From Obelidium mucronatum (lineage: Eukaryota > Chytridiomycota > Chytridiomycetes > Chytridiales > Chytriomycetaceae): a DNA stretch of 64,000 nt. Below are positions 39,812-49,921 of this stretch, piece by piece (the first letter of the stretch is position 1; each line of letters starts with the position of its first letter). Position numbers and translations under genes: made by a program. The notes below the pieces were generated by a model, which did no database searches, was not told the DNA's origin, and was given only the letters and a program-made list of their open reading frames with translations. The stretch spans positions 496,001 through 560,000 of the forward strand of contig JAIVFH010000006.1 in NCBI GenBank assembly GCA_025765595.1, read 5' to 3'.

Positions 39812-41302
39812 TCATTGGTCAAGAAATCTCGCACTGTATTCAATAAGAGCCATTCCAGCAAAACATTGCATGGCCGCTAAACTGTTGACAGATTTTGCTA
39901 GAATTTTAGCATTCTGATTGATCTGTTTGGCTGTGTTGTCATTTTCCGCAAGCCACTTCAGCTTCTCTTCAAGATCCGAAAAATCCAACTTGACGGGAAT
40001 ATAATGCACCCAAGGTTTTAACTTCCACATGTAATAGTCCTCAAAAATCCCAGCGTAGAGAACCACTGAGTTTGAGGCGAGATAATACTGCATTCTTGCG
40101 GGCCATGTATATCCATCAGGGACCAGCAAGTACTTGAACTCCATTGTTTTCTCAAAAGAGATGATTGATTTAAGTGGGTACATTTTTTGGAGCTTGGTTT
40201 TGAGGTTCTTTGGTCCCTGGATCCCCGTGTGGAATCCAATATCAACAGCAATTCCAGAAGTCATCTTCTCAATCCTCCTCAATTCCGTGCGATTTCGTAC
40301 ATCCACAACCAAATTAGGATGTTTCCTCCGATATGCCTTTTCCCATTCAAGCAAACGAACTCGGTGGAACTTCTTCCAAGTGGATTCGTCATTTGCAACA
40401 AACCTTCCTCCTGTTGGACTTCCTCTGAAAAACAAGACCCTCTTCTTCTTTTCCCACGGTATTACATCTACTTTGCTTGCCATTTTTTCGACTTTCCCAA
40501 CATGGTAAAGACCTGGAAACAATATATCCTTGAAACAACCCCCTTTTGGTCTACTCCAACTCATCACGCCACCCTCCGCGCCTTTATTAGTGGTCAAGAA
40601 ATATTTCGGACGTAGGAAGAACCCGTGAGACTCACGCTCAGTTTGGTCAAAAGATTGATTCAAGCATGGACTCAAATCCAACAAATCTCGAGATTTTTTA
40701 AACACGACATCACGAGTTGAAGCAGGGAGTAGTGACGGATAATCTGTCAGACTTAAAAGAAACTGGAAGCTTTTGTTCCCGGGAAGGAAGTGAGCTATCG
40801 GATCCAGCAACTTGGTTTTGTATGGAGCTGGGACGGATGATGCCACTGTCCAAAACTTTCCTCGTGAAAAACGTATCAGAGACAATGTACCCGGTTGAGA
40901 TCGATTCAATGTCTGCATGACGCTGGTTTCATTTGGTTGGAACAGGTCATTAGTAATGATAGGGAGATATTCTTGTGGGCTTGTGAGGCATGACTTTGTT
41001 TCTGCAAATTGATGCCACAGGTGGTAGTTGGGTGGTGGATCGCGTCCAATACTGCTTTTATACAGTTTTGAGTCTGTTTCGAGACGTCTTTCGAGTTTTT
41101 GGGACGCTGTAGAGTTTGAAACTGCGGTTTGCACATGGCCCCCTGCTGGTCTGGTTGTTTCAAACAAAACAGCGCCACTGCCCGCGAGGAAGCGCTGCGG
41201 CTCCAGATTCGAAGCCGAGTAATTCTCAATGAGCCACAGCGAGACAGCGATCCACGCGGCGCCGCCAAACAGGACCCAAATTGTCAGCTGTTGCTGCTTC
41301 AT
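39812..41302 (-). CDS. CAP10-type glycosyltransferase (GT90), type II membrane protein
   Basis: Single exon, 496 residues. A short cytoplasmic tail and signal anchor (TIWVLFGGAAWIAVSLWLI) place the catalytic part in the Golgi lumen. The C-terminal half has the CAP10 blocks KKRVLFFRGSPTGGRF, EKMYPLKS-type spacing, FEKTMEFKYLLVPDGYTWPAR, YYLASNSVVLYAGIFEDYYMWKLKPWVHYIPV, and LKWLAENDNTAKQINQNAK. GT90 enzymes are xylosyl- or glucosyltransferases (capsule formation in Cryptococcus, POGLUT in animals). Several N-glycosylation sequons lie in the stem. Its 3' end nearly touches the SDR gene. Confidence 0.9.
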   Translation of the reverse strand: MKQQQLTIWVLFGGAAWIAVSLWLIENYSASNLEPQRFLAGSGAVLFETTRPAGGHVQTAVSNSTASQKLERRLETDSKLYKSSIGRDPPPNYHLWHQFAETKSCLTSPQEYLPIITNDLFQPNETSVMQTLNRSQPGTLSLIRFSRGKFWTVASSVPAPYKTKLLDPIAHFLPGNKSFQFLLSLTDYPSLLPASTRDVVFKKSRDLLDLSPCLNQSFDQTERESHGFFLRPKYFLTTNKGAEGGVMSWSRPKGGCFKDILFPGLYHVGKVEKMASKVDVIPWEKKKRVLFFRGSPTGGRFVANDESTWKKFHRVRLLEWEKAYRRKHPNLVVDVRNRTELRRIEKMTSGIAVDIGFHTGIQGPKNLKTKLQKMYPLKSIISFEKTMEFKYLLVPDGYTWPARMQYYLASNSVVLYAGIFEDYYMWKLKPWVHYIPVKLDFSDLEEKLKWLAENDNTAKQINQNAKILAKSVNSLAAMQCFAGMALIEYSARFLDQ

Positions 41303-41449
41303 TTCTGAAAAACAAAGTATGTGTTGCCCTCTACAAGAAAGAAAAAACCCACAATGTTAGAGGCGCTTCTGAGTCTCAAACTTCAGCTTTTATTGAAGGT
41401 TAAGATGCGTTTTCAGATAGCTACAGAGATAACAAAAGTACAAACGCCT

Positions 41450-41957
41450 TCATTGAGAAGCAGCTTGAACAGCAGGAAGGACAGCCGCAGGTAATTCCGC
41501 AACAGTTTCTGAAGGATCCCGAACTGGTCCAGAACCCATAGACGAGGTTGGCGTGGGAGTGCGGAGTTTCAACTCTGAAACAGTTGGAGCCGAAGCCATC
41601 GCCAATGCAAGCATTTTGCGCTGTTCTTGAGTCAAAGTGGGCATCGTTGGGAGTTTTGATGTGTTTGAACGTGCTAGAAGTTGCTGCGGTGAAACCGATT
41701 TCTGTTTCACTTTCAAAAAGGAAATCAAATCAGTGTCACGTCAGCGAATCGCCTTCAAATTACTTCTTGTACGTCTGTACAACGCCATATAAACACGCAC
41801 CGGGAATTTTCTCTGTCGGAATGTGGCCTGCCAAAGAACTTAAATTCAAACCCGATCTATGAAGTGAGATACAAGTTTGGATCCATTCCTTCGGCTCTGC
41901 TTCCTCAATTTTAATACGGGCAAAGAACGGTTTAAACGACCCCTTACCGATGACTAC
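41450..41957 (-). CDS. Unrecognised gene, apparently lacking its 5' end
   Basis: Two exons: from 41957 (after a good CACAG acceptor) VVIGKGSFKPFFARIKIEEAE and HRSGLNLSSLAGHIPTEKI, then from 41713 KSVSPQQLLARSNTSKLP, LTQEQRKMLALAMASAPTV, and a Pro/Thr/Ala tail to the stop at 41450. No ATG or coding exon fits between 41957 and the edge of the inverted-repeat arm at 42069, apart from an open piece VDIQNAFIVPTL at about 42040-42005. The gene may have lost its beginning when the arm formed, or its first exon may lie elsewhere. Function unknown. Confidence 0.5.
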
Positions 41958-42068
41958 CTGTGAAAAAAAGTAGGAATATTGTTGACATCTCAAAAGACGA
42001 CTTCAACAATAATCTTAAGGTTGGGACGATGAAGGCGTTCTGAATATCAACTTTATACAATTTATTCG

Positions 42069-42869
42069 TCACATTTGCCAACGTTCCTGGCGGCCAATGT
42101 CAGCCTCGAACGAAGCATGTTCCTCGATGGGAACGCGTGGGGAATTGGGGCCGCCGCCGCCGCCGCCGCCGCGGCGGGCAGCCTGGCGCGCCACGAGAAA
42201 CGACTTTGCTTCGTTGATCATCTGGATCAGACCCGGGTTGATCTGGCCGTCGGCCGTCAGGATGTCCGGCCGCGACCCCAGCAGGATCTGCGTGCTCGAG
42301 TAGTCTTCCTGCGGACCCGCGCCCGTGGCTTCGGGGATGCGCATGGGCGCCGGCGGCCGCAGCGCCAGCGCCAGCGGATCGTCGGCGCCCGCCGGCAGCC
42401 GCCGCACAAAGAGGGTATACGGAGTGGCGCTGCTGGCGCCGCTGTCTGCAAACAGCCGGCGCGCCTGGGCGTGCGGGGGTGTTCCGCCGCCCGACTCCAT
42501 GCGGCGCCGCCGGTCGCGGTGCGCCAATTCGTGCTCCTCGAGCGTGCCGCGTTCGTGGCGCAGGCCGTCGTTGCCGTCCGGAAGCAGCTCCTCGCTGGGC
42601 GCCGAGGTTGACTGCAGCTCAAAGTCAATGCACACCGATGAGGAATCAGAGGTATCGTTGTCCGCTCCAGGACTCGAAATGTCTGATTGCGTGTCCTGTG
42701 CTGCTGCTGCGGCTTCGCCGTCGATTGGCGATGTAGGGGTATGTGGGTTGGTTGGTTTGGAGGTTGGCCCAGTATTTTCGTCGCTGAAGCTGAAGCTGTT
42801 GCTATTGCCGTCGTTGTTGTTGCTACTGCCGTCATCGTCTGCATATATCTCTAGTGTGGCTGCTACCAT
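42069..42869 (-). CDS. Palindrome gene A, left copy; unrecognised acidic protein
   Basis: Single exon, 266 residues. N-terminal Asn/Ser/Asp-rich low complexity (YADDDGSSNNNDGNSNSF), a charged middle part (RGTLEEHELAHRDRRRRMES), a GC-rich second half with ATPYTLFVRRLPAGADDPLA, STQILLGSRPDILTADGQ and MINEAKSFLVARQAARR, then eight glycines and a short tail ending RQERWQM. No known domain is recognised. The protein is identical to the right copy. The 380 bases between it and gene B hold no other gene that I can support. Confidence 0.75.
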   Translation of the reverse strand: MVAATLEIYADDDGSSNNNDGNSNSFSFSDENTGPTSKPTNPHTPTSPIDGEAAAAAQDTQSDISSPGADNDTSDSSSVCIDFELQSTSAPSEELLPDGNDGLRHERGTLEEHELAHRDRRRRMESGGGTPPHAQARRLFADSGASSATPYTLFVRRLPAGADDPLALALRPPAPMRIPEATGAGPQEDYSSTQILLGSRPDILTADGQINPGLIQMINEAKSFLVARQAARRGGGGGGGPNSPRVPIEEHASFEADIGRQERWQM

Positions 42870-43250
42870 CCAGGAAGGAAGCTAAGCGGTGGAATGAGGT
42901 GTGTTTTGCCAGTGTTTTTGTTTTTCGATCCGTTTCTGGCAATAGTTCATGTCGATCGACTTTTTGTCGAAAAATTTGAAACACCATTGGCGACGAGGAT
43001 TTTTGGGCTAAGGTTTCCCGTGCTTCGCGTTGCTTTGGGATCTAGGAGTGATCTTGGTTGCAATGTGGAGCGGTGCGCAGTGCGGGTAGGTTTGTTTTTT
43101 ATCCGCGCGTCTTTTGAGTCGATGCCAAGAGGGAGTACCATGCACAGTGCAGAAGAAATAAAGAATGTGTTGGTTCTGATTCAAAATGGTTTATTCCGTT
43201 GCGCTGCGAAAGAGAAACTCGTCAACTCCTCGGCGATATTGTTCCTCCCG

Positions 43251-44559
43251 TCACTGAACAGGAACGTTTACTCCACCACCACCACCACCACAACTCATCG
43301 CTGGGTTCCATCTGCCGTGGGATTCACATTGTTCGGTCTGAGTAGTGGTACCATACGCTGCTGGGATACCGGCGTATCTGCTGAATTGGCCACTTCCGCG
43401 GCAGTATTGGATGCCTTGAGGGGTAACCACAGCTGGTTGGACTTGCTGGGCCTCCCAGAGAGTTTGAAGGATAGTAGCTACATGGTCGGGACTGGCAAAT
43501 CTGGCGCGTGCGTCTGGAGCCGTCAAGTGCTGGACAGCCTTGGCTCTGAGAGTATCGACAAGAAAATTCTACAAAATCATGACAAAAAATCGTTTTAAAA
43601 ACAATGTGCCACATTAGCAACTATCGGAGCTAGAGAACTGAGAAATGGAAACAAGAATCGTCGCATACTCACGTTGTGCTCGATGGCCTGTTGCTGCGAG
43701 TGTGCTCCGTGAACGTGTCCTGCAGCCACATCAACGATAATCTGATCGGCGTTGCGGTTTGTTTCCGAGTCTTCCAGCATTCTGGTAATCATGGTTGCTC
43801 CCATGTGATCCAAGACTGCGTCCTCGACAAGGAGCTGCGCAAGGACTTGTGGGGGGACCTGTTGACCAGCGAGAAGCGCTTGAGCAAGACCCATTCTGTT
43901 GCGTGAGGCGGCACGATTGTTGATGAGTTGCTTGATGAGGCGGGCCTATGGCATGCGGGGTGGTTAGAACACGAGTGGTGTCGTTAGTGGGGAGGAGTAG
44001 AAAGATGCGGGGGTGGTTAATTACGTGTGGCGTCGATAGATAGGGACAAAAGTAAAGAAGTGTACCTGGGCCGCATCGCGTTGCCGATCTTGCGCCAGGT
44101 TTCTGATAATGCTGGCTTGCACGGCATGGTGGACATTGCGAATGTTTCGACCAAGATGAGACAAGTTTTCACGGCTTGGGTAGTTGTTTCCATTGGTGGA
44201 CAACCAGCAGCAGTTGTTGGCGGAAGAATTGATACCGTTTGGGGTGGAATTGATCAAGCTTGGATAAATACTCTGTTTCGTTTGGTTCAGATGTGATGGA
44301 TGGTCAAGAATGGAAGAAATGGCACCAAAATTACCTTGTCAAAATCCGGATGAAAGTAGGCTTGAGCGCGTTCAAACAAGCGTGCATCAGTCAAGTCACA
44401 GTCGGGACTGAAACTGCTGTTGCCTTGCGTGCTGAAAGTAGGACCTTGAGCCGACCATGGCTGGTTTGGGAGAAAGGAGTGGGAGTCGGCATAGGCAAGC
44501 AACTGGGGACTGAATTCATCTTGCTGGTCGAGGGGAGAGAAGAGTGCAGAGTGCATCAT
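43251..44559 (-). CDS. Palindrome gene B, left copy; unrecognised helical protein
   Basis: Four exons (44559-44335, 44272-44066, 43945-43673, 43568-43251) give 340 residues. Blocks include ALFSPLDQQDEFSPQLLAYA, ERAQAYFHPDFDK, NLSHLGRNIRNVHHAVQAS, ARLIKQLINNRAASRNRMGL, LAGQQVPPQVLAQLLVEDAV and DTLRAKAVQHLTAPDARARF. The end is a Gly-rich run and VNVPVQ. The middle is strongly helical with repeated Gln/Leu/Ala. I do not recognise a family. It differs from the right copy by a few substitutions, a 3-base indel near the start and the length of the Gly run. Confidence 0.8.
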
Positions 44560-44682
44560 ATTGGTTTCAATAATTCAATGGGAGAGTAGTGGCCATCAAA
44601 TGGTTCAACTTTTATAGAAGTTTATTTCCAGGGTGCAGTATTTACTTTGAAGTGGTTTTTTTTCAGCAATGGATTGTTTGAT

Positions 44683-46938
44683 TTACACTTTTGAGTCAGT
44701 TGCCGACGCTTGAGCTTCAGCCTTTTGTTTTCTCCCACGGTCTTCAGTTTGTTTCAGTCGCCCCGCTAGAATGAAAACTCCTACGAATATCACGGATATG
44801 GCAAACGAAAAGAGAGCATACTGCTTCGGGCTGAAGCCTTCGAACTCTTGAAAGTAGATTCCTCCCCCGACAACATCAAAGACTGTCCAAACAACAAAGA
44901 AAACAGGGATTTGAAGCAGGGCGTCATATCTTTCCAAGCCCATATTTATCCAATATACTTGACCCAATGCTGTGAAGACCGTTACAAACGCGATAACCCA
45001 GGAATATATGCTGTCGAATTCATTGTTTCCAAGGAATGTATTGGAGAGTAAGTGAATCGTTGACTTTGCGAATAGTGTCGTCAATGTTCCCATCATTCCA
45101 CCCAGTGAAGCGTAACTGAGGGGCAGCCCAATGGATACAAGTTTGGAGGAAATGGGTATCTTCGTCTTCAATCGTGGAACTAACTGTATTTTCCGGAGAA
45201 GCAGCATAAAGTTTTGCATGGCCAGGGGAAGAGCTTCGAACAAGTTCCTCTTCAACTTTGAGATTCGGGTATCTGGTTTCAAGGAAACGGGCTGTCTCAC
45301 AGACTCGTGAATGGTCAGAGTGCCGTCGTCGGAAGTTCGAGATGCGTTTGCCACCGTCCAAATGGTATCATCTCCCCTTAAATCTGCCACGGGATTGCTT
45401 TCCTGGGCTCTGCTTCCAATTTCATCGTCAGATGCTGAATCAAAGGTGACATTCTTTTCAACCAAACAGATGAAGCAGAAAAGTGCCGCAAGGCACCCCG
45501 TTGTGACCGTTAGGAACACGATAGTCGCAGGTTTCTGTAGAAGTTTGAGCAAAACGCATAGATTGTAATCTGTTGTTTCGTTGATGGTGTCATAAAACTT
45601 GCCAAATTTCGTCAAATCACATACCAACAGAATTGACGCCAGAAAATACGACGGTCATTGAACTTCCACCAATTATGAGTAATCCACCAATCACATCCTT
45701 CCAAGAATATTTCTCGTTGTTAATAATGGTGGCAGCAAAAACGTTCACAACGAGTGAAACAGATCCCAATGGAGCGACGAGACTCTGAGGAGCAAATTGC
45801 AAGGCAACAAAATTCAAGAGGTTGGCCGAACTGTAGACAATCAGTCCCAACATCCAAACAGGGTTCTTGAAGAGTTCTCCAAAATTCATCTTTTGTTCTA
45901 ATTTCCCCTGAGATATATTATTATCCCTGGGTGGTTCCGTTGCGGCACCGGTTTGCACAGTGTCTTCCAGTGATCCTCGGTCAGTTTCACTTTCAAGACC
46001 TTCAGATTGTTTGGATTTATTGAACCTGAAGAAGGTGTGACTTTGCAAAATTTTAGTTTGGGCGTGGGGTATCAATAAAATTTACAGAGTACCGCTTGTT
46101 ACGAAACTTTCCAAGGAGTTCTTGCTTTTGCTTTGCACGGTTTCGCGTTGCCAAAGCTTGTAAATTCAAACCAACACTATTACAGGCAGAACCAACAAGA
46201 CAAATGATAATTCCAATCCACATGGTTTTCTTGGACAGAATTTCTCCTGTGCAAAATAGATCTGTAACTCCCATGACCGTAGACGCCAAGCACTTGGCAT
46301 TGTAACCGCAAGTGGAAACAAAAACATCAGATGTACCATAATTGGTGCACGTGGCTGTCACAGTAAACGTTACTTGTCTATCAGATGTAACTAAAAACAC
46401 CATTACCATATTCTTCTCCACCTCCACAGCAAGAAACAGAGTCTTGAATCGCTGGCAGAAGCAATGGATTTGTTGGATTAAACAGTACCGTTGAATCTTT
46501 TGCGCAGGTCGACGAAATAGTGCAATGAGAAGGCTGACAAATTGATTCCAAGTAAGATTCAACAGAGGAATGGCCGTGACCCAAAACAAGAGAAATATTC
46601 TGCGCTCGATTTTTAAGTTTGCTCTGGGCCCATTGAAATTGAGCGCAATCTGACGACTTGGAACATATGTTGCCTTCAATGAAAAATTAGTGAAAGACTC
46701 AACCAAAATGCACAAGCGCACCTGCAGAAACAGCCAGTTGACAGAAGTTTGCAACACAAACGAAGACTGATACTCCACTGACACCATGTATTGCAGTGAC
46801 AGCGGCGCAATCAGTGTCTGTTATGCAGGGTACTTTTGCAACAGCGGTAACTGTGGCGGGGATAGAACTCAGAATAGCGACCAGTAGCAGATTGTACATT
46901 TCCGTTAACTTCTTGCTTGAAATCGTTTTGTGAAACAT
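44683..46938 (-). CDS. NIPA-type magnesium transporter with cysteine-rich N-terminal ectodomain
   Basis: Multi-exon. A signal peptide (LLLVAILSSIPATVTAVA) and about 180 residues with many cysteines (CITDTDCAA, ICSKSSDCAQ, SICQPSHC, ATCTNYGTSDVFVSTCGYNAKC) come first. The NIPA membrane domain follows: ILSKKTMWIGIIICLVGSAC, VYSSANLLNFVALQFAPQS, LVAPLGSVSLVVNVFAA, GGLLIIGGSSMTVVFSG, a long polar loop, then LPLSYASLGGMMGTLTTLFA and three or four more spans. NIPA proteins move Mg2+ across plasma or endosomal membranes. The ectodomain is unusual for the family. The secure first intron is at 46674-46721; the second (about 46390-46425) is only about 37 nt and its exact donor is uncertain, as is the join near 45620. 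The gene fills the palindrome spacer. Confidence 0.82.
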
Positions 46939-47234
46939 GCTACTAGAGTTCAAAGTAGAGTTCAAATGTTACCAAGTTCAAACCTTTGTAAACCAAAACC
47001 AAAACCATCCAAAATTATGATGTTTCAATTTATGGTTCCTGCTTGGTTGAAAATGAAGACGGTGGGAGAAGACAAAGGCAGAAACGCATACTCAAAAGTG
47101 TCACTCAAACAATCCATTGCTGAAAAAAAACCACTTCAAAGTAAATACTGCACCCTGGAAATAAACTTATATAAAAGTTGAAGCCATTTGCTGCACTATT
47201 CTACCATCGAAATATTGAAACATTCAAAACCAAT

Positions 47235-48505
47235 ATGATGCAGCACCCTACACTCTTCTCTCCCCTCGACCAGCAAGATGAATTCAGTCCCCAGTTGCTT
47301 GCCTATGCCGACTCCCACTCCTTTCTCCCAAACCAGCCATGGTCGGCTCAAGGTCCTACTTTCAGCACGCAAGGCAACAGCAGTTTCAGACCCGATTGTG
47401 ACTTGACTGATGCACGCTTGTTTGAACGCGCTCAAGCCTACTTTCATCCGGATTTTGACAAGGTAATTTTGGTGCCATTTCTTCCATTCTTGACCATCCA
47501 TCACATCTGAACCAAACGAAACAGAGCATTTATCCAAGCTTGATCAATTCCACTCCAAACGGTATCAATTCTTCCGCCAACAACAGCTGCTGGTTGTCCA
47601 CCAATGGAAACAACTACCCAAGCCGTGAAAACTTGTCTCATCTTGGTCGAAACATTCGCGGTGTCCACCATGCCGTGCAAGCCAGCATTATCAGAAACCT
47701 GGCGCAAGATCGGCAACGCGATGCAGCCCAGGTACACTTCTTTCTACTCCTCCCCACTAACGACACCACTCGTGTTCTAACCACCCCGCATGCCATAGGC
47801 CCGCCTCATCAAGCAACTCATCAACAATCGTGCCGCCTCACGCAACAGAATGGGTCTTGCTCAAGCGCTTCTCGCTGGTCAACAGGTCCCCCCACAAGTC
47901 CTTGCGCAGCTCCTTGTCGAGGACGCAGTCTTGGATCACATGGGAGCAACCATGATTACCAGAATGCTGGAAGACTCGGAAACAAACCGCAACGCCAATC
48001 AGATTATCGTTGATGTGGCTGCAGGACACGTTCACGGAGCACACTCGCAGCAACAGGCCATCGAGCACAACGTGAGTAAACGACGATTCGAGTTTCCGTT
48101 TCTCAGTTCTCTAGCTCCGATAGTTGCTAATGTGGCACATTGTTTTTAAAACCATTTTTTGTCACGATTTTGTAGAACTTTCTGGTCGATACCCTCAGAG
48201 CCAAGGCTGTCCAGCACTTGACGGCTCCAGACGCACGCGCCAGATTTGCCAGTCCCGACCATGTAGCTACTATCCTTCAAACTCTCTGGGAGGCCCAGCA
48301 AGTCCAACCAGCTGTGGTTACCCCTCAAGGCATCCAATACTGCCGCGGAAGTGGCCAATTCAGCAGATACGCCGGTATCCCAGCAGCGTATGGTACCACT
48401 ACTCAGACCGAACAGTGTGAATCCCACGGCAGATGGAACCCGGCGATGAGTTATGGTGGTGGTGGTGGTGGTGGTGGTGGTGGAGTAAACGTTCCTGTTC
48501 AGTGA
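47235..48505 (+). CDS. Palindrome gene B, right copy
   Basis: Four exons (47235-47462, 47525-47731, 47799-48071, 48176-48505) give 345 residues, colinear with the left copy with the same introns. It differs in a few residues (for example RGVHHAV for RNVHHAV, NANQ for NADQ) and has a longer Gly run from a GGT microsatellite. Both copies keep complete frames and splice sites, so both are probably functional. Function unknown. Confidence 0.8.
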
Positions 48506-48886
48506 CGGGAGGAACAATATCGCCGAGGAGTTGACGAGTTTCTCTTTCGCAGCGCAACGGAATAAACCATTTTGATTCAGAACCAATACATTCTTTATTT
48601 CTTCTTCACTTTGCATGGTACTCCCTCTTGGCATCGACTCAAAAGACGCGCGGATAAAAAACAAAGCTACCCGCACTGCGCACCGCTCCACATTGCAACC
48701 AAGATCACTCCTAGATCCCAAAGCAACGCGAAGCACGGGAAACCTTAGCCCAAAAATCCTCGTCGCCAATGGTGTTTCAAATTTTTCGACAAAAAGTCGA
48801 TCGACATGAACTATTGCCAGAAACGGATCGAAAAACAAAAACACTGGCAAAACACACCTCATTCCACCGCTTAGCTTCCTTCCTGG

Positions 48887-49687
48887 ATGGTAGCAGCCAC
48901 ACTAGAGATATATGCAGACGATGACGGCAGTAGCAACAACAACGACGGCAATAGCAACAGCTTCAGCTTCAGCGACGAAAATACTGGGCCAACCTCCAAA
49001 CCAACCAACCCACATACCCCTACATCGCCAATCGACGGCGAAGCCGCAGCAGCAGCACAGGACACGCAATCAGACATTTCGAGTCCTGGAGCGGACAACG
49101 ATACCTCTGATTCCTCATCGGTGTGCATTGACTTTGAGCTGCAGTCAACCTCGGCGCCCAGCGAGGAGCTGCTTCCGGACGGCAACGACGGCCTGCGCCA
49201 CGAACGCGGCACGCTCGAGGAGCACGAATTGGCGCACCGCGACCGGCGGCGCCGCATGGAGTCGGGCGGCGGAACACCCCCGCACGCCCAGGCGCGCCGG
49301 CTGTTTGCAGACAGCGGCGCCAGCAGCGCCACTCCGTATACCCTCTTTGTGCGGCGGCTGCCGGCGGGCGCCGACGATCCGCTGGCGCTGGCGCTGCGGC
49401 CGCCGGCGCCCATGCGCATCCCCGAAGCCACGGGCGCGGGTCCGCAGGAAGACTACTCGAGCACGCAGATCCTGCTGGGGTCGCGGCCGGACATCCTGAC
49501 GGCCGACGGCCAGATCAACCCGGGTCTGATCCAGATGATCAACGAAGCAAAGTCGTTTCTCGTGGCGCGCCAGGCTGCCCGCCGCGGCGGCGGCGGCGGC
49601 GGCGGCCCCAACTCCCCACGCGTTCCCATCGAGGAACATGCTTCGTTCGAGGCTGACATTGGCCGCCAGGAACGTTGGCAAATGTGA
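48887..49687 (+). CDS. Palindrome gene A, right copy
   Basis: 266 residues, the same protein as the left copy; I noticed only one silent base difference in 801 bases. In the same direction as gene B of this arm, 381 bases downstream of it; that spacer shows no other gene. GC content is very high from about 49145 to the stop. Confidence 0.75.
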   Translation: MVAATLEIYADDDGSSNNNDGNSNSFSFSDENTGPTSKPTNPHTPTSPIDGEAAAAAQDTQSDISSPGADNDTSDSSSVCIDFELQSTSAPSEELLPDGNDGLRHERGTLEEHELAHRDRRRRMESGGGTPPHAQARRLFADSGASSATPYTLFVRRLPAGADDPLALALRPPAPMRIPEATGAGPQEDYSSTQILLGSRPDILTADGQINPGLIQMINEAKSFLVARQAARRGGGGGGGPNSPRVPIEEHASFEADIGRQERWQM

Positions 49688-49921
49688 TATTTTGGTTATT
49701 TTTTGACTTTATCCATGTATATTTATAATTATTTGAACAATAAATAATAAAGGGGTTGTTCTTTGTGTCAGATTTTCAAGGTTAAAGGGGCTTTTAGAGG
49801 AACTTGCCCATCGCTTGCTCTTTGGTGTGAATCTATCTTCTTGCTCGTTGTTTGCTGCTGCGAAGTTGTTTGCGTCAATCACTCTTTCCTCCGTTCTGCT
49901 GTTAACCAAAGGATCAATATA

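Larger units (their letters stand above)
42069..44760. repeat. Left arm of a large inverted duplication
   Basis: The sequence matches the reverse complement of about 47030-49687. The outer edge is sharp: identity begins exactly at the stop codon of gene A (TCA at 42069; TGA ending at 49687). Identity is almost complete across gene A, high with scattered substitutions over gene B, and fades with indels beyond 44560. Weak similarity continues into the 3' end of the NIPA gene. Each arm carries genes A and B. Confidence 0.95.
47030..49687. repeat. Right arm of the large inverted duplication
   Basis: Reverse complement of 42069-44760. Its inner end (about 47030-47110) still contains a degraded copy of the NIPA 3' end (CACTTTTGAGT and the T/C-rich block after it), so the duplicated segment once reached into that gene. 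The outer edge is the gene A stop at 49687; the flank beyond is unrelated to the left flank. Confidence 0.95.

Noticed and set aside
42894..43598. 234-codon plus-strand open frame (mirrored at 48146-48862 on the minus strand)
   Set aside because: It is antisense to the last exon of gene B and its 3' flank; gene B has matching introns in both arms, this frame has none.
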